Shown here: one piece after another, positions 15,840-24,215 of the stretch | Layout of the letters: the number at the start of each line of letters is the position of its first letter | Position numbering within the stretch: position 1 is the first letter of the stretch | From: Bacteroidia bacterium | GTDB lineage: Bacteria > Bacteroidota > Bacteroidia > CAIKAF01 | DNA: 64,000 nucleotides | Direction of reading: 5' to 3' | Assembly: GCA_030427255.1 (NCBI GenBank) | Contig: JAUHWY010000002.1 | Location: forward strand, 124,001-188,000 | Translations under genes and position numbers: made by a program | Notes under the pieces: generated by a model | What the model saw: the letters and a program-made list of their open reading frames with translations, nothing else | Told to the model about the DNA's origin: nothing | Database searches by the model: none

Positions 15840-15861
15840 ATACCAATATTTGGTATATTTG
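15840..15861 (+). promoter_or_regulatory. parDE promoter and operator
   Basis: Inverted repeat ATACCAA-TAT-TTGGTAT (15840-15856) partly overlaps the -7 box TATATTTG (15854-15861), 16 nt upstream of the parD ATG. RHH antitoxins such as ParD bind such palindromes to repress their own operon. Confidence 0.68.
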
Positions 15862-15877
15862 AATAATCTAGAACGCT

Positions 15878-16123
15878 ATGAAAAATACATCCGTATCATT
15901 AGGAGATTATTTCGAACAGTTTGTACAAGCCCAAGTTTCCCAAGGACGCTATAAAAATGTGAGCGAAGTAATTCGTGCCGGACTTCGTTTGTTGGAAAAT
16001 GAAGAAAACAAAGCCATCGCTTTACGAAATGCCATTCAGGATGGACTGAATAGTCCCCTGGTAGAAGACTTTGACTTTGACAAAAACCTTAAAAAACTCA
16101 AGAGTGAAAAGAAGAATGGCTAA
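15878..16123 (+). CDS. parD: ParD-family ribbon-helix-helix antitoxin
   Basis: 81 residues. The N-terminus MKNTSVSLGDYFEQFVQAQV and the stretch YKNVSEVIRAGLRLLENEE are the classic ParD RHH domain, which dimerises and binds the operator. The disordered C-terminus (VEDFDFDKNLKKLKSEKK) should wrap the toxin. It overlaps parE by 8 nt. Antidote to the ParE encoded next; likely autorepressor through the palindrome at 15840. Confidence 0.9.
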   Translation: MKNTSVSLGDYFEQFVQAQVSQGRYKNVSEVIRAGLRLLENEENKAIALRNAIQDGLNSPLVEDFDFDKNLKKLKSEKKNG

Positions 16124-16415
16124 AGTTAAACTAAGACAAAAAGCCATTGACGATTTGAAGAACATTTGGGATTATACTTTTGAAAAATGGTCTGAAAAGC
16201 AAGCGGATACTTATTATTCGACCATAAAGCAGGCGTGTTTTGGAATTGGTGAGCATCCGGATGCCGGAAAAGAATATCACGAAATAAGCATAGGCCTTCG
16301 TGGATTAAAAGCCGGAAGGCATGTTATTTTTTATCGGTGGATTTCTGATGAAAGCATTGAAATTGTTAGAATTCTACATGAGAGAATGGACCTTAAAACT
16401 AGGTTAAGCGAATAG
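16116..16415 (+). CDS. parE: ParE-family toxin
   Basis: 99 residues from ATG 16116 (MAKVKLRQKAIDDLKNIWDY). ParE/RelE-fold signatures: AIDDLKNIWDYTFEKWSEKQ, GEHPDAGKEYHEI, LRGLKAGRHVIFYRW and EIVRILHERMD. ParE toxins poison DNA gyrase, whereas related RelE toxins cut mRNA; the C-terminal RILHERMD pattern favours ParE. Third toxin-antitoxin module within about 4 kb. A longer in-frame start inside parD is rejected. Confidence 0.9.
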   Translation: MAKVKLRQKAIDDLKNIWDYTFEKWSEKQADTYYSTIKQACFGIGEHPDAGKEYHEISIGLRGLKAGRHVIFYRWISDESIEIVRILHERMDLKTRLSE

Positions 16416-16486
16416 AAAAAGGGAGACCCTTGCCCCCTTGTGTTTTCAAGTTTATAACCTTGACCGCAGCGTCAGGGACTATGTTA

Positions 16487-16638
16487 CTGATTCCAAGATG
16501 CTGATTCCAAGATGCTGGTTCCAAAATGCTGGTTCCAAAATGCTGACTCGAAAATGCTGACTCGAAAATGCTGACTCGAAAATGCTGACTCGAAGATGCT
16601 GACTCGAAGCGTCAGCACAAAGCGTCAGCACAAAGCGT
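16487..16638 (+). repeat. 14-bp tandem repeat array
   Basis: Nine 14-bp units drift in blocks: CTGATTCCAAGATG (2), CTGGTTCCAAAATG (2), CTGACTCGAAAATG (3), CTGACTCGAAGATG and CTGACTCGAAGCGT, followed by two 13-bp units CAGCACAAAGCGT. It lies in the 395-bp gap between parE and the AAA ATPase gene. The period is not a multiple of three and no frame stays open through it with a start, so it is not coding. Confidence 0.85.
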
Positions 16639-16726
16639 CAGGAACAGGGTCGCCAACGGAATTGCAACGCGTTAAAGGTCTCCATGAGCCAACCCAACCC
16701 ATGAGTAGAAATCTATAAGCGAAATT

Positions 16727-16789
16727 TGCACAACAGAATGAGCAAATTTCTCGAAAATTGCTCAATGCGTTGTGCATTTTGTATCTTTG
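16727..16789 (+). promoter_or_regulatory. Hairpin operator and -7 box of the AAA/DUF4143 gene
   Basis: Imperfect 23-bp inverted repeat, arms 16727-16749 (TGCACAAC then GAGCAA) and 16754-16776 (TTGCTC then GTTGTGCA), with a 4-nt loop and 19 of 23 pairs matching. The -7 box TATCTTTG follows at 16782-16789. The right arm covers the expected upstream promoter element, so an operator is likely; a cruciform or RNA hairpin is possible. Confidence 0.6.
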
Positions 16790-16810
16790 ATGGATTCCAG
16801 TAGCTAGGCT

Positions 16811-17980
16811 ATGACCCATCTGTATCAAAAATTTGAAACGCTTTTACAAAACACACCTTGGCACTTTAAGCGCTATTTGTACGACAAGGTGGCCTGGGAT
16901 AGCCGAATGATTGGAATTATAGGTGCCCGTGGAGTAGGAAAAACTACCATGATTCTGCAGCATATAAAGGAGCAGCTGGATACTAAGAAAGCCCTTTATG
17001 TAGCGGCTGACGATATCTATTTTACCGACAACAAGCTCTTTGATCTAGCCGATGATTTTTTCAGAAATGCCGGAGAATACTTATTCATTGACGAAATTCA
17101 TAAATACCCCGGCTGGTCGAGCGAATTAAAGAATATGTACGACTCCTTTCCGTCCTTGAGTGTGGTATTTACCGGCTCCTCGGTATTGGATATCCTTAAA
17201 GGTTCCTCTGATTTGAGTCGAAGAGCCCTAATTTATACCTTGGAAGGACTATCGTTTCGTGAATATTTGAAATTGTTTCATGACTTTGATAATGAGACCT
17301 ATAGTTTAAGTCAAATCATAAATAATGAGGTAAAACTGAATGCCATTCAACACCCATTGCCCCTTTTTAAGGATTATTTAAAGCGAGGCTACTATCCCTT
17401 TGGACTAGAAAATGAAATGCATTTGCGGCTTGGGCAAGTCATTAACCTAACCTTAGAAACGGACATTCCCCAATATGCCAACCTAAATGTGGGAACGAGT
17501 AGAAAGTTAAAGCGACTTCTTTCGATTATTGCTGAAAGTGTTCCCTTTAAGCCGAATTTTTCCAAAATTTCCGAAATGATTGGGGTAAGCCGGAATTCTT
17601 TAGACGACTATTTCATGTATATGGAAAAGGCAGGGCTAATAGGGCAGTTACGGAATGAAACAAGCGGTTTACGAGGCTTGGGAAAAGTAGAAAAGGTTTA
17701 TTTAAACAATACCAATATCTTATTCAACTTGGTAGGGGAAAAATCCAATGTTGGAAATGTGCGAGAAACATTCTTTTTCAATCAAATGCGCGTAAATAAT
17801 GAAGTCATTTCTTCCAAAAAATCCGATTTTATAGTAGAGGGGTATACCTTTGAGGTTGGAGGTAAGCACAAACAACAAAATCAAGCGACACAAGCGGATA
17901 AATCCTTCATTGTAAAGGACGATATTGAATATGGGTACCGGAACGTGTTACCGCTTTGGGCTTTTGGAATGAACTATTGA
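16811..17980 (+). CDS. AAA_14 / DUF4143 family ATPase
   Basis: 389 residues. AAA_14 domain with Walker A GARGVGKTT (38-46), Walker B EYLFIDEIHK (about 89-98), sensor TGSSVLDI and YTLEGLSFREYL. A winged-helix segment follows (FSKISEMIGVSRNSLDDYF) and then a DUF4143-type C-terminus with EVGGKHKQQNQ, a degenerate PD-(D/E)XK-like strand. These ATPases are abundant, often horizontally moved, and of unclear function, possibly regulators or DNA-repair-related. It has its own promoter and hairpin operator and closes the accessory island. Confidence 0.85.
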   Translation: MTHLYQKFETLLQNTPWHFKRYLYDKVAWDSRMIGIIGARGVGKTTMILQHIKEQLDTKKALYVAADDIYFTDNKLFDLADDFFRNAGEYLFIDEIHKYPGWSSELKNMYDSFPSLSVVFTGSSVLDILKGSSDLSRRALIYTLEGLSFREYLKLFHDFDNETYSLSQIINNEVKLNAIQHPLPLFKDYLKRGYYPFGLENEMHLRLGQVINLTLETDIPQYANLNVGTSRKLKRLLSIIAESVPFKPNFSKISEMIGVSRNSLDDYFMYMEKAGLIGQLRNETSGLRGLGKVEKVYLNNTNILFNLVGEKSNVGNVRETFFFNQMRVNNEVISSKKSDFIVEGYTFEVGGKHKQQNQATQADKSFIVKDDIEYGYRNVLPLWAFGMNY

Positions 17981-17981
17981 T

Positions 17982-18014
17982 ACCTAGTACGCGAAATTGT
18001 TGTGCTAGGTTTTC
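17982..18014 (+). terminator. Rho-independent terminator after the AAA/DUF4143 gene
   Basis: Inverted arms ACCTAGTAC (17982-17990) and GTGCTAGGT (18002-18010) with one T-G-type mismatch pair, followed by TTTTCT. Placed 1 nt after the stop codon. Confidence 0.6.
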
Positions 18015-18077
18015 TCCTCCCCCACCTTTTCACCTTTATTAACCGCAACAAGCCATTTTATTTGGTAAACTTGCTTC

Positions 18078-18800
18078 ATGGAGGTTATTCGCACCGAACA
18101 GCTCTTGCGACGGTTCATTTTGGGTAAGGAAATCATTGAGGTCCTTAAAGGCATCGACATTTCTATCCAAAAGAACGAATACGTAGCATTTATGGGGCCT
18201 TCAGGCTCCGGTAAGTCAACCTTTATGAACATAATTGGCTGCCTGGATTCGCCCAGTGGTGGCAAATATTTGCTCAATGGTAAAGATGTAAGTAAGCTGA
18301 ACGACAATCAATTGGCCGAAATCCGAAACCATGAAATCGGTTTTATTTTTCAGACATTCAATTTGTTGCCGCGTTACACCGCCCTTGAAAACGTAGCCTT
18401 GCCTTTGATTTATGCCGGCGTTTCCAAAAGCAAGCGCTTGGAACGTGCAAAGACGGTACTGGAACAGGTGGGCTTGGCCGATCGAATGAAACACAAACCC
18501 AACGAACTTTCGGGCGGGCAAAGGCAACGGGTGGCCGTGGCCAGAGCCTTGGTAAACGAACCTACCATTCTGCTGGCCGATGAGCCCACCGGAAACTTGG
18601 ATACACGCACCTCCTACGAAATCATGGCCCTTTTTGATGCGCTTAGGGCCGAAGGAAATACCATTATTTTGGTAACCCACGAAGAAGACATTGCCCGGCA
18701 TGCGACCCGTATTGTGCGCCTGCGCGACGGTCTTATAGAATCGGATGAGCCCAACGAACCCATCCGCCCCGAAATTCCCCCAAACCTTGGAACGGCATGA
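18078..18800 (+). CDS. ABC transporter ATP-binding protein (MacB/LolD type)
   Basis: 240 residues. Walker [10 protein letters not shown] (40-48), Q-loop [18 protein letters not shown], signature LSGGQRQR (144-151), Walker [13 protein letters not shown] and H-loop VTHE. The Q-loop wording and the EPTGNLD motif place it with the MacB/LolD/FtsE group that drives lipoprotein extrusion or mechanotransmission. No permease gene is next to it, so its membrane partner must be elsewhere. It overlaps the following adenosyltransferase by 4 nt (ATGA), which suggests only co-transcription. Confidence 0.9.
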   Translation: MEVIRTEQLLRRFILGKEIIEVLKGIDISIQKNEYVAFMGPSGSGKSTFMNIIGCLDSPSGGKYLLNGKDVSKLNDNQLAEIRNHEIGFIFQTFNLLPRYTALENVALPLIYAGVSKSKRLERAKTVLEQVGLADRMKHKPNELSGGQRQRVAVARALVNEPTILLADEPTGNLDTRTSYEIMALFDALRAEGNTIILVTHEEDIARHATRIVRLRDGLIESDEPNEPIRPEIPPNLGTA

Positions 18801-19339
18801 AAATTTATACCAAAAAGGGCGATTTAGGTGAAACTTCCCTGTTTGGAGGCACGCGGTTGCCCAAGCACCATTTGCGTATTGAAGCATACGGTACGGTAGA
18901 TGAACTGAATTCTTGGCTGGGCATGCTTGCCTCTACCCAAGAAGGCTTGGCCTATTTGCCCCAAATCCAATCCATTCAAAACCATTTGTTTGTCTTAGGT
19001 TCACATTTGGCTGCTGCTCCGGGAAAGGAGCATCCGCATTTGCCGGCTTGGCCCGGTACTGCCGTGCAAGAATTGGAAACTTGGATTGACCGAATGGATG
19101 AGGGTTTGGAGCCGCTCAAGACCTTTATTTTGCCCGGTGGAGCGTCCTCGGCTTCTCAAGCGCATGTGGCTCGGTGCGTATGTCGACGTGCCGAACGCTT
19201 GTGCACGGCCCTGAACGAACAGGAGGGCTTGGCTCCTGAATTGCTGGCCTTTTTGAACCGCCTTTCGGATTATTTATTTACGCTGGCCCGTCAGTTTAAT
19301 GCGGATGCGGGGCGCGAAGATGTGCCTTGGCACCCTTAA
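18797..19339 (+). CDS. Cob(I)alamin adenosyltransferase, PduO type
   Basis: 180 residues. N-terminal [17 protein letters not shown] is the ATP-binding motif of PduO-type enzymes, followed by [16 protein letters not shown] and the C-terminal [13 protein letters not shown] and [13 protein letters not shown]. It makes adenosylcobalamin from cob(I)alamin and ATP, in Bacteroidota usually for methylmalonyl-CoA mutase. Length is normal. Co-transcribed with the ABC ATPase upstream through a 4-nt overlap. Confidence 0.92.
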   Translation: MKIYTKKGDLGETSLFGGTRLPKHHLRIEAYGTVDELNSWLGMLASTQEGLAYLPQIQSIQNHLFVLGSHLAAAPGKEHPHLPAWPGTAVQELETWIDRMDEGLEPLKTFILPGGASSASQAHVARCVCRRAERLCTALNEQEGLAPELLAFLNRLSDYLFTLARQFNADAGREDVPWHP

Positions 19340-19379
19340 TCGACATTTTATTTTCTCGGTCTTTTTTTCGGAGCTTAAC

Positions 19380-19535
19380 CGCCAGGGACCGGCACGGATG
19401 CACGGGTTTGGGAAAACCCGACCGAATAGGCCGGTGGAGGCGACCCAAGAAGCCCCCGCACGGCCTAATGAGGACGAGGTTTTCCCAAGTCCGGGCAGGA
19501 GGGAGGGCCCGGTTCAGGCGGCCAAAACCCAAAAA
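19380..19535. repeat. GC-rich intergenic unit
   Basis: A GC-rich block between two convergent genes. GCCAGGGACCGGCACGG matches the complement of a segment near 34755-34775 (CCGCACCGGTCCCTGGC), so the two belong to one dispersed family. No open frame here looks like protein. Confidence 0.55.
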
Positions 19536-19546
19536 ACAATTTTGAT

Positions 19547-21322
19547 TTAAGCGTTTGATCCTTCATCCAAACGCACCAATCCGGCATAAATGCCGCCTTG
19601 TGCCAACAGCGACTCATGGGTTCCGGTTTCGGCCACGCGGCCTTTTTGCAGCACCACAATTTGTCGGGCCTGGCGAATGGTGCTGAGGCGGTGGGCAATA
19701 ACCAAACTGGTGCGCCCTTCCCTTAGCCGTTCCAAGGCTTCCTGAACCAGCTTTTCGGAGGCGGTGTCGAGGCTGCTGGTGGCCTCGTCGAGGATTAGGA
19801 TGGAGGGGTTGGCCAAGACGGCGCGTGCAATGGCAATCCGTTGCCGCTGACCACCGCTGAGCTGGGTGCCTCTATCGCCAACCTGGGTTTCATAGCCTTG
19901 GGGAAGGTCCTGAATGAATTGGGCAGCATTGGCCATTTTGGCGGCGTACTCAATTTCTGCTTGAGTAGCTTGGGGCTTGGCATAGGCAATGTTTTCTCGG
20001 ATGCTGCCGCTAAACAGCATCACATCCTGGGGCACATAGCCCAAAAGGGAGCGGTAGGCGCCCAAGTCCAAGTCTTGGATGTCCTTGCCGTCCAAAAGAA
20101 TGCGGCCGGAACCGGGTTGGTAAAACCGCATCAACAAATAGGATAAGGTAGATTTTCCGGCGCCGCTGCTGCCCACCAAAGCGCAGGTGCTGCCGGCAGG
20201 GATGTCCAGGTTCAAGTCCTGCAATACCTGTTGCTCCTGTCGGTTGGGATAAGCAAAGCTCAACTGCTCAAAGCGCAGATGTCCTTCGGGCCGAGGCAAG
20301 CTATGGCTTGATTTAAGTTCGTCCAACTCAACCTTAGCATCTAAAATGTCCAATAGGTTTTCGGTGGCTCCAATGGCTTTTTGCATTTGAGAATAGGTGT
20401 CGGCTAATCCGCCCACTGATCCGGCCATGAGTCCGCTAAGCATAAAGAAGCTGAACAAATCGCCATGCGACAATTCGTTTTGTGCCACCAAATGGGAGCC
20501 ATACCAAACGATGGCGATGATGGCACCAAACAAAAACAGAATAATGAAAACGGCAAACAAGCCCCGATATACGGCGTTGCGCATGCCGGTTTGAATGACG
20601 GCATCGGTAAGTTTTTTGTAGCGCGCCGACTGAATCCACTCAGCGGTAAAGGCCTTAACGGTGGATATGCCTTGGAGCACCTCTTCGAGCAAATGGGTGG
20701 ATTCGGCCACCTCATTTTGCGCTTTTTTGGATAGGCGACGGACGTATTTCCCAAAAAATACAGCCAAAACAGCCATTACCGGAAGGGTACCCATCATAAA
20801 AAGGGCCAACTTGGGCGAAGAGGCCATAAGAATAAACACGGTGCCAAAAACAATGATGATTTGGCGGATAAATTCAGCTAAATAGGTGGTTAGCGAGTCT
20901 TGCACCGCCGAAATATCGGCGGTAACCCGGCTCGAAATTTCTCCGCTGCGTTGTTTTTGGTACCAAGTTATCGGCAAGCTGAGCAGCTTGTCGAACACGG
21001 CTTGTCGAATAGCCGCAATGGTGCGTTGCGTGACCCAGGCAAAGGTGTAAATCCGAAAAAACGAAGCCAGTGCCTGCAACAAAAGAACGCCCCCTAAGAG
21101 TAGGGTAAGTTTATTCACTTGTTGACTCAAAGCTTCGCCTTGAAAATCGATGAGTTTGCCTAAGGAAGAAAACACGACCAAGGAGGCGGAGCTGCTCACC
21201 ACCAAACAAGCTAAGCCAAGAATAAAAGGCCATATGTAGGGCCTCATAAAGCCGTATAAGCGCAGGGAGCGCTTAAGCGAGGCTTTGCTGATGCGTTTTG
21301 TACTTCGGTCGCTTTTTGCCAT
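19547..21322 (-). CDS. ABC exporter, fused membrane and ATPase domains (MsbA-like)
   Basis: 591 residues: six membrane helices in residues about 25-310, then a nucleotide-binding domain. Walker A GSSGAGKST (384-392), signature [14 protein letters not shown], Walker B ILILDEATSSLD and H-loop VIAHRLSTI. The intracellular-loop motif SGEISSRVTADISAVQDSL is typical of homodimeric lipid or drug exporters. The start lies 3 nt after the leuS stop, so the two are an operon. Substrate unknown; lipid A-type flipping or multidrug export are the usual options. Confidence 0.9.
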   Translation of the reverse strand: MAKSDRSTKRISKASLKRSLRLYGFMRPYIWPFILGLACLVVSSSASLVVFSSLGKLIDFQGEALSQQVNKLTLLLGGVLLLQALASFFRIYTFAWVTQRTIAAIRQAVFDKLLSLPITWYQKQRSGEISSRVTADISAVQDSLTTYLAEFIRQIIIVFGTVFILMASSPKLALFMMGTLPVMAVLAVFFGKYVRRLSKKAQNEVAESTHLLEEVLQGISTVKAFTAEWIQSARYKKLTDAVIQTGMRNAVYRGLFAVFIILFLFGAIIAIVWYGSHLVAQNELSHGDLFSFFMLSGLMAGSVGGLADTYSQMQKAIGATENLLDILDAKVELDELKSSHSLPRPEGHLRFEQLSFAYPNRQEQQVLQDLNLDIPAGSTCALVGSSGAGKSTLSYLLMRFYQPGSGRILLDGKDIQDLDLGAYRSLLGYVPQDVMLFSGSIRENIAYAKPQATQAEIEYAAKMANAAQFIQDLPQGYETQVGDRGTQLSGGQRQRIAIARAVLANPSILILDEATSSLDTASEKLVQEALERLREGRTSLVIAHRLSTIRQARQIVVLQKGRVAETGTHESLLAQGGIYAGLVRLDEGSNA

Positions 21323-21325
21323 AAT

Positions 21326-24100
21326 TTATACCACGATGTTCACGATTTTGCCCGGCACTACAATTACCTTTTTCGGAGCTTTGCCATCGAGCCAGCGGGC
21401 GGCCTCTTCGTGGTTTAGGGCTTCTTGTTCCACGGCTTCTTTGCTCATGGTTTTGGGCAGTTCCAAGGTATAGCGTTTTTTGCCGTTAAAAGAAACGGGG
21501 TAGAGGTGTGTATCTGAAACCAAATAGGAATCGTTGTGTTTGGGCCAGCTTTGTTGGCAAGCCAAGCCCTCTTCTCCCATAATTTTCCACAAAGCTTCGG
21601 CGGTATGCGGAGCAAAGGGCGAAAGGGCCAAGCAAAGGGGCTTAAAAATTTCCAAGCTTTGGCACTTTTGGTTGCTCAGTTCGTTTAGGCAAATCATAAA
21701 CGCGCTAATGCAGGTGTTGAGGGAAAGCTGTTCCAGGTCTTCCGGCAGCTTTTTGAGCAGCGTGTGCAGGCTTTTTAGGGCATCTTTGGAGGGCGCTTGG
21801 TTGTTGAGTAGGCATTCTCCGTTTTCGGAAACGCAAAGTTTCCAAAGGCGTTTCAGGAATTTGTGCACGCCTTCAATGCCTTGGGTGTTCCAAGGTTTGG
21901 ACTGTTCAATGGGGCCCAGGAACATTTCGTACATGCGTAGGGTGTCGGCGCCGTATTGCTGCACTATGTCGTCGGGGTTTACCACATTGAATTTGGACTT
22001 GGACATTTTTTCGACTTCCGGCAAAAGGCGCACCATGCCGTTCTCTGCGTGGATTTGATCCGAGTTTTTATCCGGATACATTTCCAATAGCCGCTCTACC
22101 GAAAGTTGATCGTTTTCCACCCATCGGATATCGATGTGGAGCTTGTGGAAGCTTTCGGGATCTTGAACCAAGCCTGCCGACCAAAAGTCCCCGGTTTCGG
22201 CGTGTCGCAACAACAAATTGGAGCGTCCCAAAATCATTCCCTGATTCACCAAGCGCTTAAAGGGTTCTTTGGTTGGTACTTTTCCCAGATCGTAAAGAAA
22301 TTTATGACAGAAGCGGGCATAGAGCAAGTGTCCTACGGCATGTTCGGTACCGCCCACATACAGATCCACGTCTTGCCAATAGTTAAGGGCCTGTTCACCG
22401 GCAAAGTGCTCTTGGTTGTGGGGATCCATAAACCGTAAAAAGTACCAGGATGAGCCGGCAAATCCGGGCATGGTATCGGTTTCACGGGTTCTTCCATCGG
22501 GGAGTTCTACCCAAGTTTTGGCTTTAGTCAAAGGCGATTCAGGCCTTCCTGTGGGTTTAAAGTCGTCCATTTTAGGCAGTTCTACCGGAAGGTCGGCTTC
22601 CGACAGCGGCTCTGCCATGCCATTTCGGTAGGCTATGGGAAAAGGTTCTCCCCAATAGCGTTGCCGCGAAAAGTTTGCGTCGCGCAGGCGGTACAACACT
22701 TCGCGCTTACCTAGGTTTTTTTTGCTCAAATAATCGAGCATGGCAGGGATGGCCTCTTTAACGCTTTTTCCGTCTAAGAATTCGGAGTTGATGAGCGTTC
22801 CTTCTTTAGCCTCCCATGCTTCATCTAAGCCGGCATTGGAGTCGGTGGGGACAATTACCTGTTTGATGGGCAGCTTAAAATGCTTGGCAAACCTAAAATC
22901 TCTGCTGTCGTGTGCCGGAACTGCCATTACAGCACCGGTTCCATAACCTGCCAATACATAATCGGCAATCCAAATGGGTACCAATTCCCCGGTAAGCGGG
23001 TGGCGGGCATAAGCTCCGGTAAACGCACCGCTTACCTGATGTACGTTGGCTTGGCGTTCCCTTTCGGAGCGATTGGAAGCCTCTTTGGCATAGACTAAGG
23101 CATCCGTGGCTTCGGGACGAACGATTTCATGCAGGCGCTCGTGTTCAGGAGCAATGGCCAAATAGCTTACTCCGTTAAGGGTGTCCGGTCGGGTGGTGAA
23201 CACCTCCAAAGAAAAGTCATGGCCTTCTACTTCAAAATGCAGTTTGGCGCCTTCGGATTTCCCAATCCAGTGGGCCTGCATTTCCTTCATGGCTTCGGAC
23301 CAGGCCAGGTCGTTTAAATCTTCCAACAGTCGGTCGGCGTAGGCGCTTATGCGCAAAAACCATTGCTTGAGCTGCTTGCGTTCTACGGGATGTCCTCCAC
23401 GCTCCGACTTTCCGTCTTTTACTTCGTCGTTGGCCAGCACCGTACCTAAAGCTTCGCACCAGTTGACCCAAGCTTCGGATTGGTAAGCCAGCCGGTACTT
23501 CATGAGTATATCGGCCTGTGCTTCCGGTGTAAATCGGTTCCATTGCTCTGCCGTAAAAGGTTCTTCTACACCTCCTGCCGCTTGAATGCCTTCGCTTCCT
23601 TTTGCTTCAAAATGAGCGATAAGGTTTTTAATGGGCTGCGGTTTTTGCCGGCTTTGGTCGTACCAATGATCAAAGAGCTGCAAGAACAACCATTGGGTAT
23701 GCTTGTAATAGTTGGGGTCGGAAGTTTGAATTTCTCTGCTCCAATCGTAGCCCAGCCCCAGCATTTTGAGCTGTTCGCGGTAACGGTCGGTATTTTCTTT
23801 GGTGGTATCGGCCGGATGTCGGTTGGTTTGAATGGCGTATTGCTCGGCGGGTAACCCAAAGGCATCAAAACCCATAGGGTGCAGCACTTCGTAGCCTTGC
23901 ATTTTTTTAAAGCGGCCCACAATATCTGAGGCAATATAACCTAGGGGGTGTCCCACATGCAGTCCGGCTCCGGATGGATAAGGGAACATATCCAGAATAT
24001 AAAACTTGGGGCGCGGGGCACCAGTTTCTGCTTTAAAGGCTTGGGCCTTTTCCCAGGCCGCTTGAGCTTGTTGATCGATGGATTTAAAATCGTACATCAT
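21326..24100 (-). CDS. leuS: Leucyl-tRNA synthetase
   Basis: 924 residues, a class I aminoacyl-tRNA synthetase of bacterial LeuRS length. HIGH motif as HVGH (48-51) in PYPSGAGLHVGHPLGY, an editing CP1 domain with TTRPDTLNGVSYLAIAPEH and the ATGTG-like block YGTGAVMAVPAHDSRD, and the KMSKS loop in EKMSKSKFNVVNPDD. Anticodon-binding region follows. A promoter box TATCTTTG ends 4 nt before the first ATG, pointing to a leaderless message; a second ATG follows at once. First gene of the leuS - ABC exporter pair. Confidence 0.96.
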   Translation of the reverse strand: MMYDFKSIDQQAQAAWEKAQAFKAETGAPRPKFYILDMFPYPSGAGLHVGHPLGYIASDIVGRFKKMQGYEVLHPMGFDAFGLPAEQYAIQTNRHPADTTKENTDRYREQLKMLGLGYDWSREIQTSDPNYYKHTQWLFLQLFDHWYDQSRQKPQPIKNLIAHFEAKGSEGIQAAGGVEEPFTAEQWNRFTPEAQADILMKYRLAYQSEAWVNWCEALGTVLANDEVKDGKSERGGHPVERKQLKQWFLRISAYADRLLEDLNDLAWSEAMKEMQAHWIGKSEGAKLHFEVEGHDFSLEVFTTRPDTLNGVSYLAIAPEHERLHEIVRPEATDALVYAKEASNRSERERQANVHQVSGAFTGAYARHPLTGELVPIWIADYVLAGYGTGAVMAVPAHDSRDFRFAKHFKLPIKQVIVPTDSNAGLDEAWEAKEGTLINSEFLDGKSVKEAIPAMLDYLSKKNLGKREVLYRLRDANFSRQRYWGEPFPIAYRNGMAEPLSEADLPVELPKMDDFKPTGRPESPLTKAKTWVELPDGRTRETDTMPGFAGSSWYFLRFMDPHNQEHFAGEQALNYWQDVDLYVGGTEHAVGHLLYARFCHKFLYDLGKVPTKEPFKRLVNQGMILGRSNLLLRHAETGDFWSAGLVQDPESFHKLHIDIRWVENDQLSVERLLEMYPDKNSDQIHAENGMVRLLPEVEKMSKSKFNVVNPDDIVQQYGADTLRMYEMFLGPIEQSKPWNTQGIEGVHKFLKRLWKLCVSENGECLLNNQAPSKDALKSLHTLLKKLPEDLEQLSLNTCISAFMICLNELSNQKCQSLEIFKPLCLALSPFAPHTAEALWKIMGEEGLACQQSWPKHNDSYLVSDTHLYPVSFNGKKRYTLELPKTMSKEAVEQEALNHEEAARWLDGKAPKKVIVVPGKIVNIVV

Positions 24101-24104
24101 GGGG

Positions 24105-24112
24105 CAAAGATA
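24105..24112 (-). promoter_or_regulatory. -7 box of leuS
   Basis: TATCTTTG on the minus strand, exactly 4 nt before the leuS ATG. Confidence 0.6.
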
Positions 24113-24164
24113 GAACAGCGGCTTGTTTTAGCTTGGGCCTAAGTCTGTATTGTTTCTTTAAAGG

Positions 24165-24197
24165 CAAAAAAAAAGGCCTCCGAAATCGGAGGCCTTC
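24165..24197 (-). terminator. Rho-independent terminator of the T9SS cargo gene
   Basis: Perfect hairpin AAGGCCTCCGA / TCGGAGGCCTT (24173-24196) with, on the minus strand, a following run of nine T residues. It lies 19 nt beyond the stop of the secreted protein gene. Confidence 0.9.
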
Positions 24198-24215
24198 ACA
24201 ATGAATTTGCTTGAA

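Noticed and set aside
5330-18077. Integrase, transposase or attachment site for the accessory island
   Set aside because: No such gene and no flanking tRNA or direct repeat pair was found, so I do not call it an integrative element.
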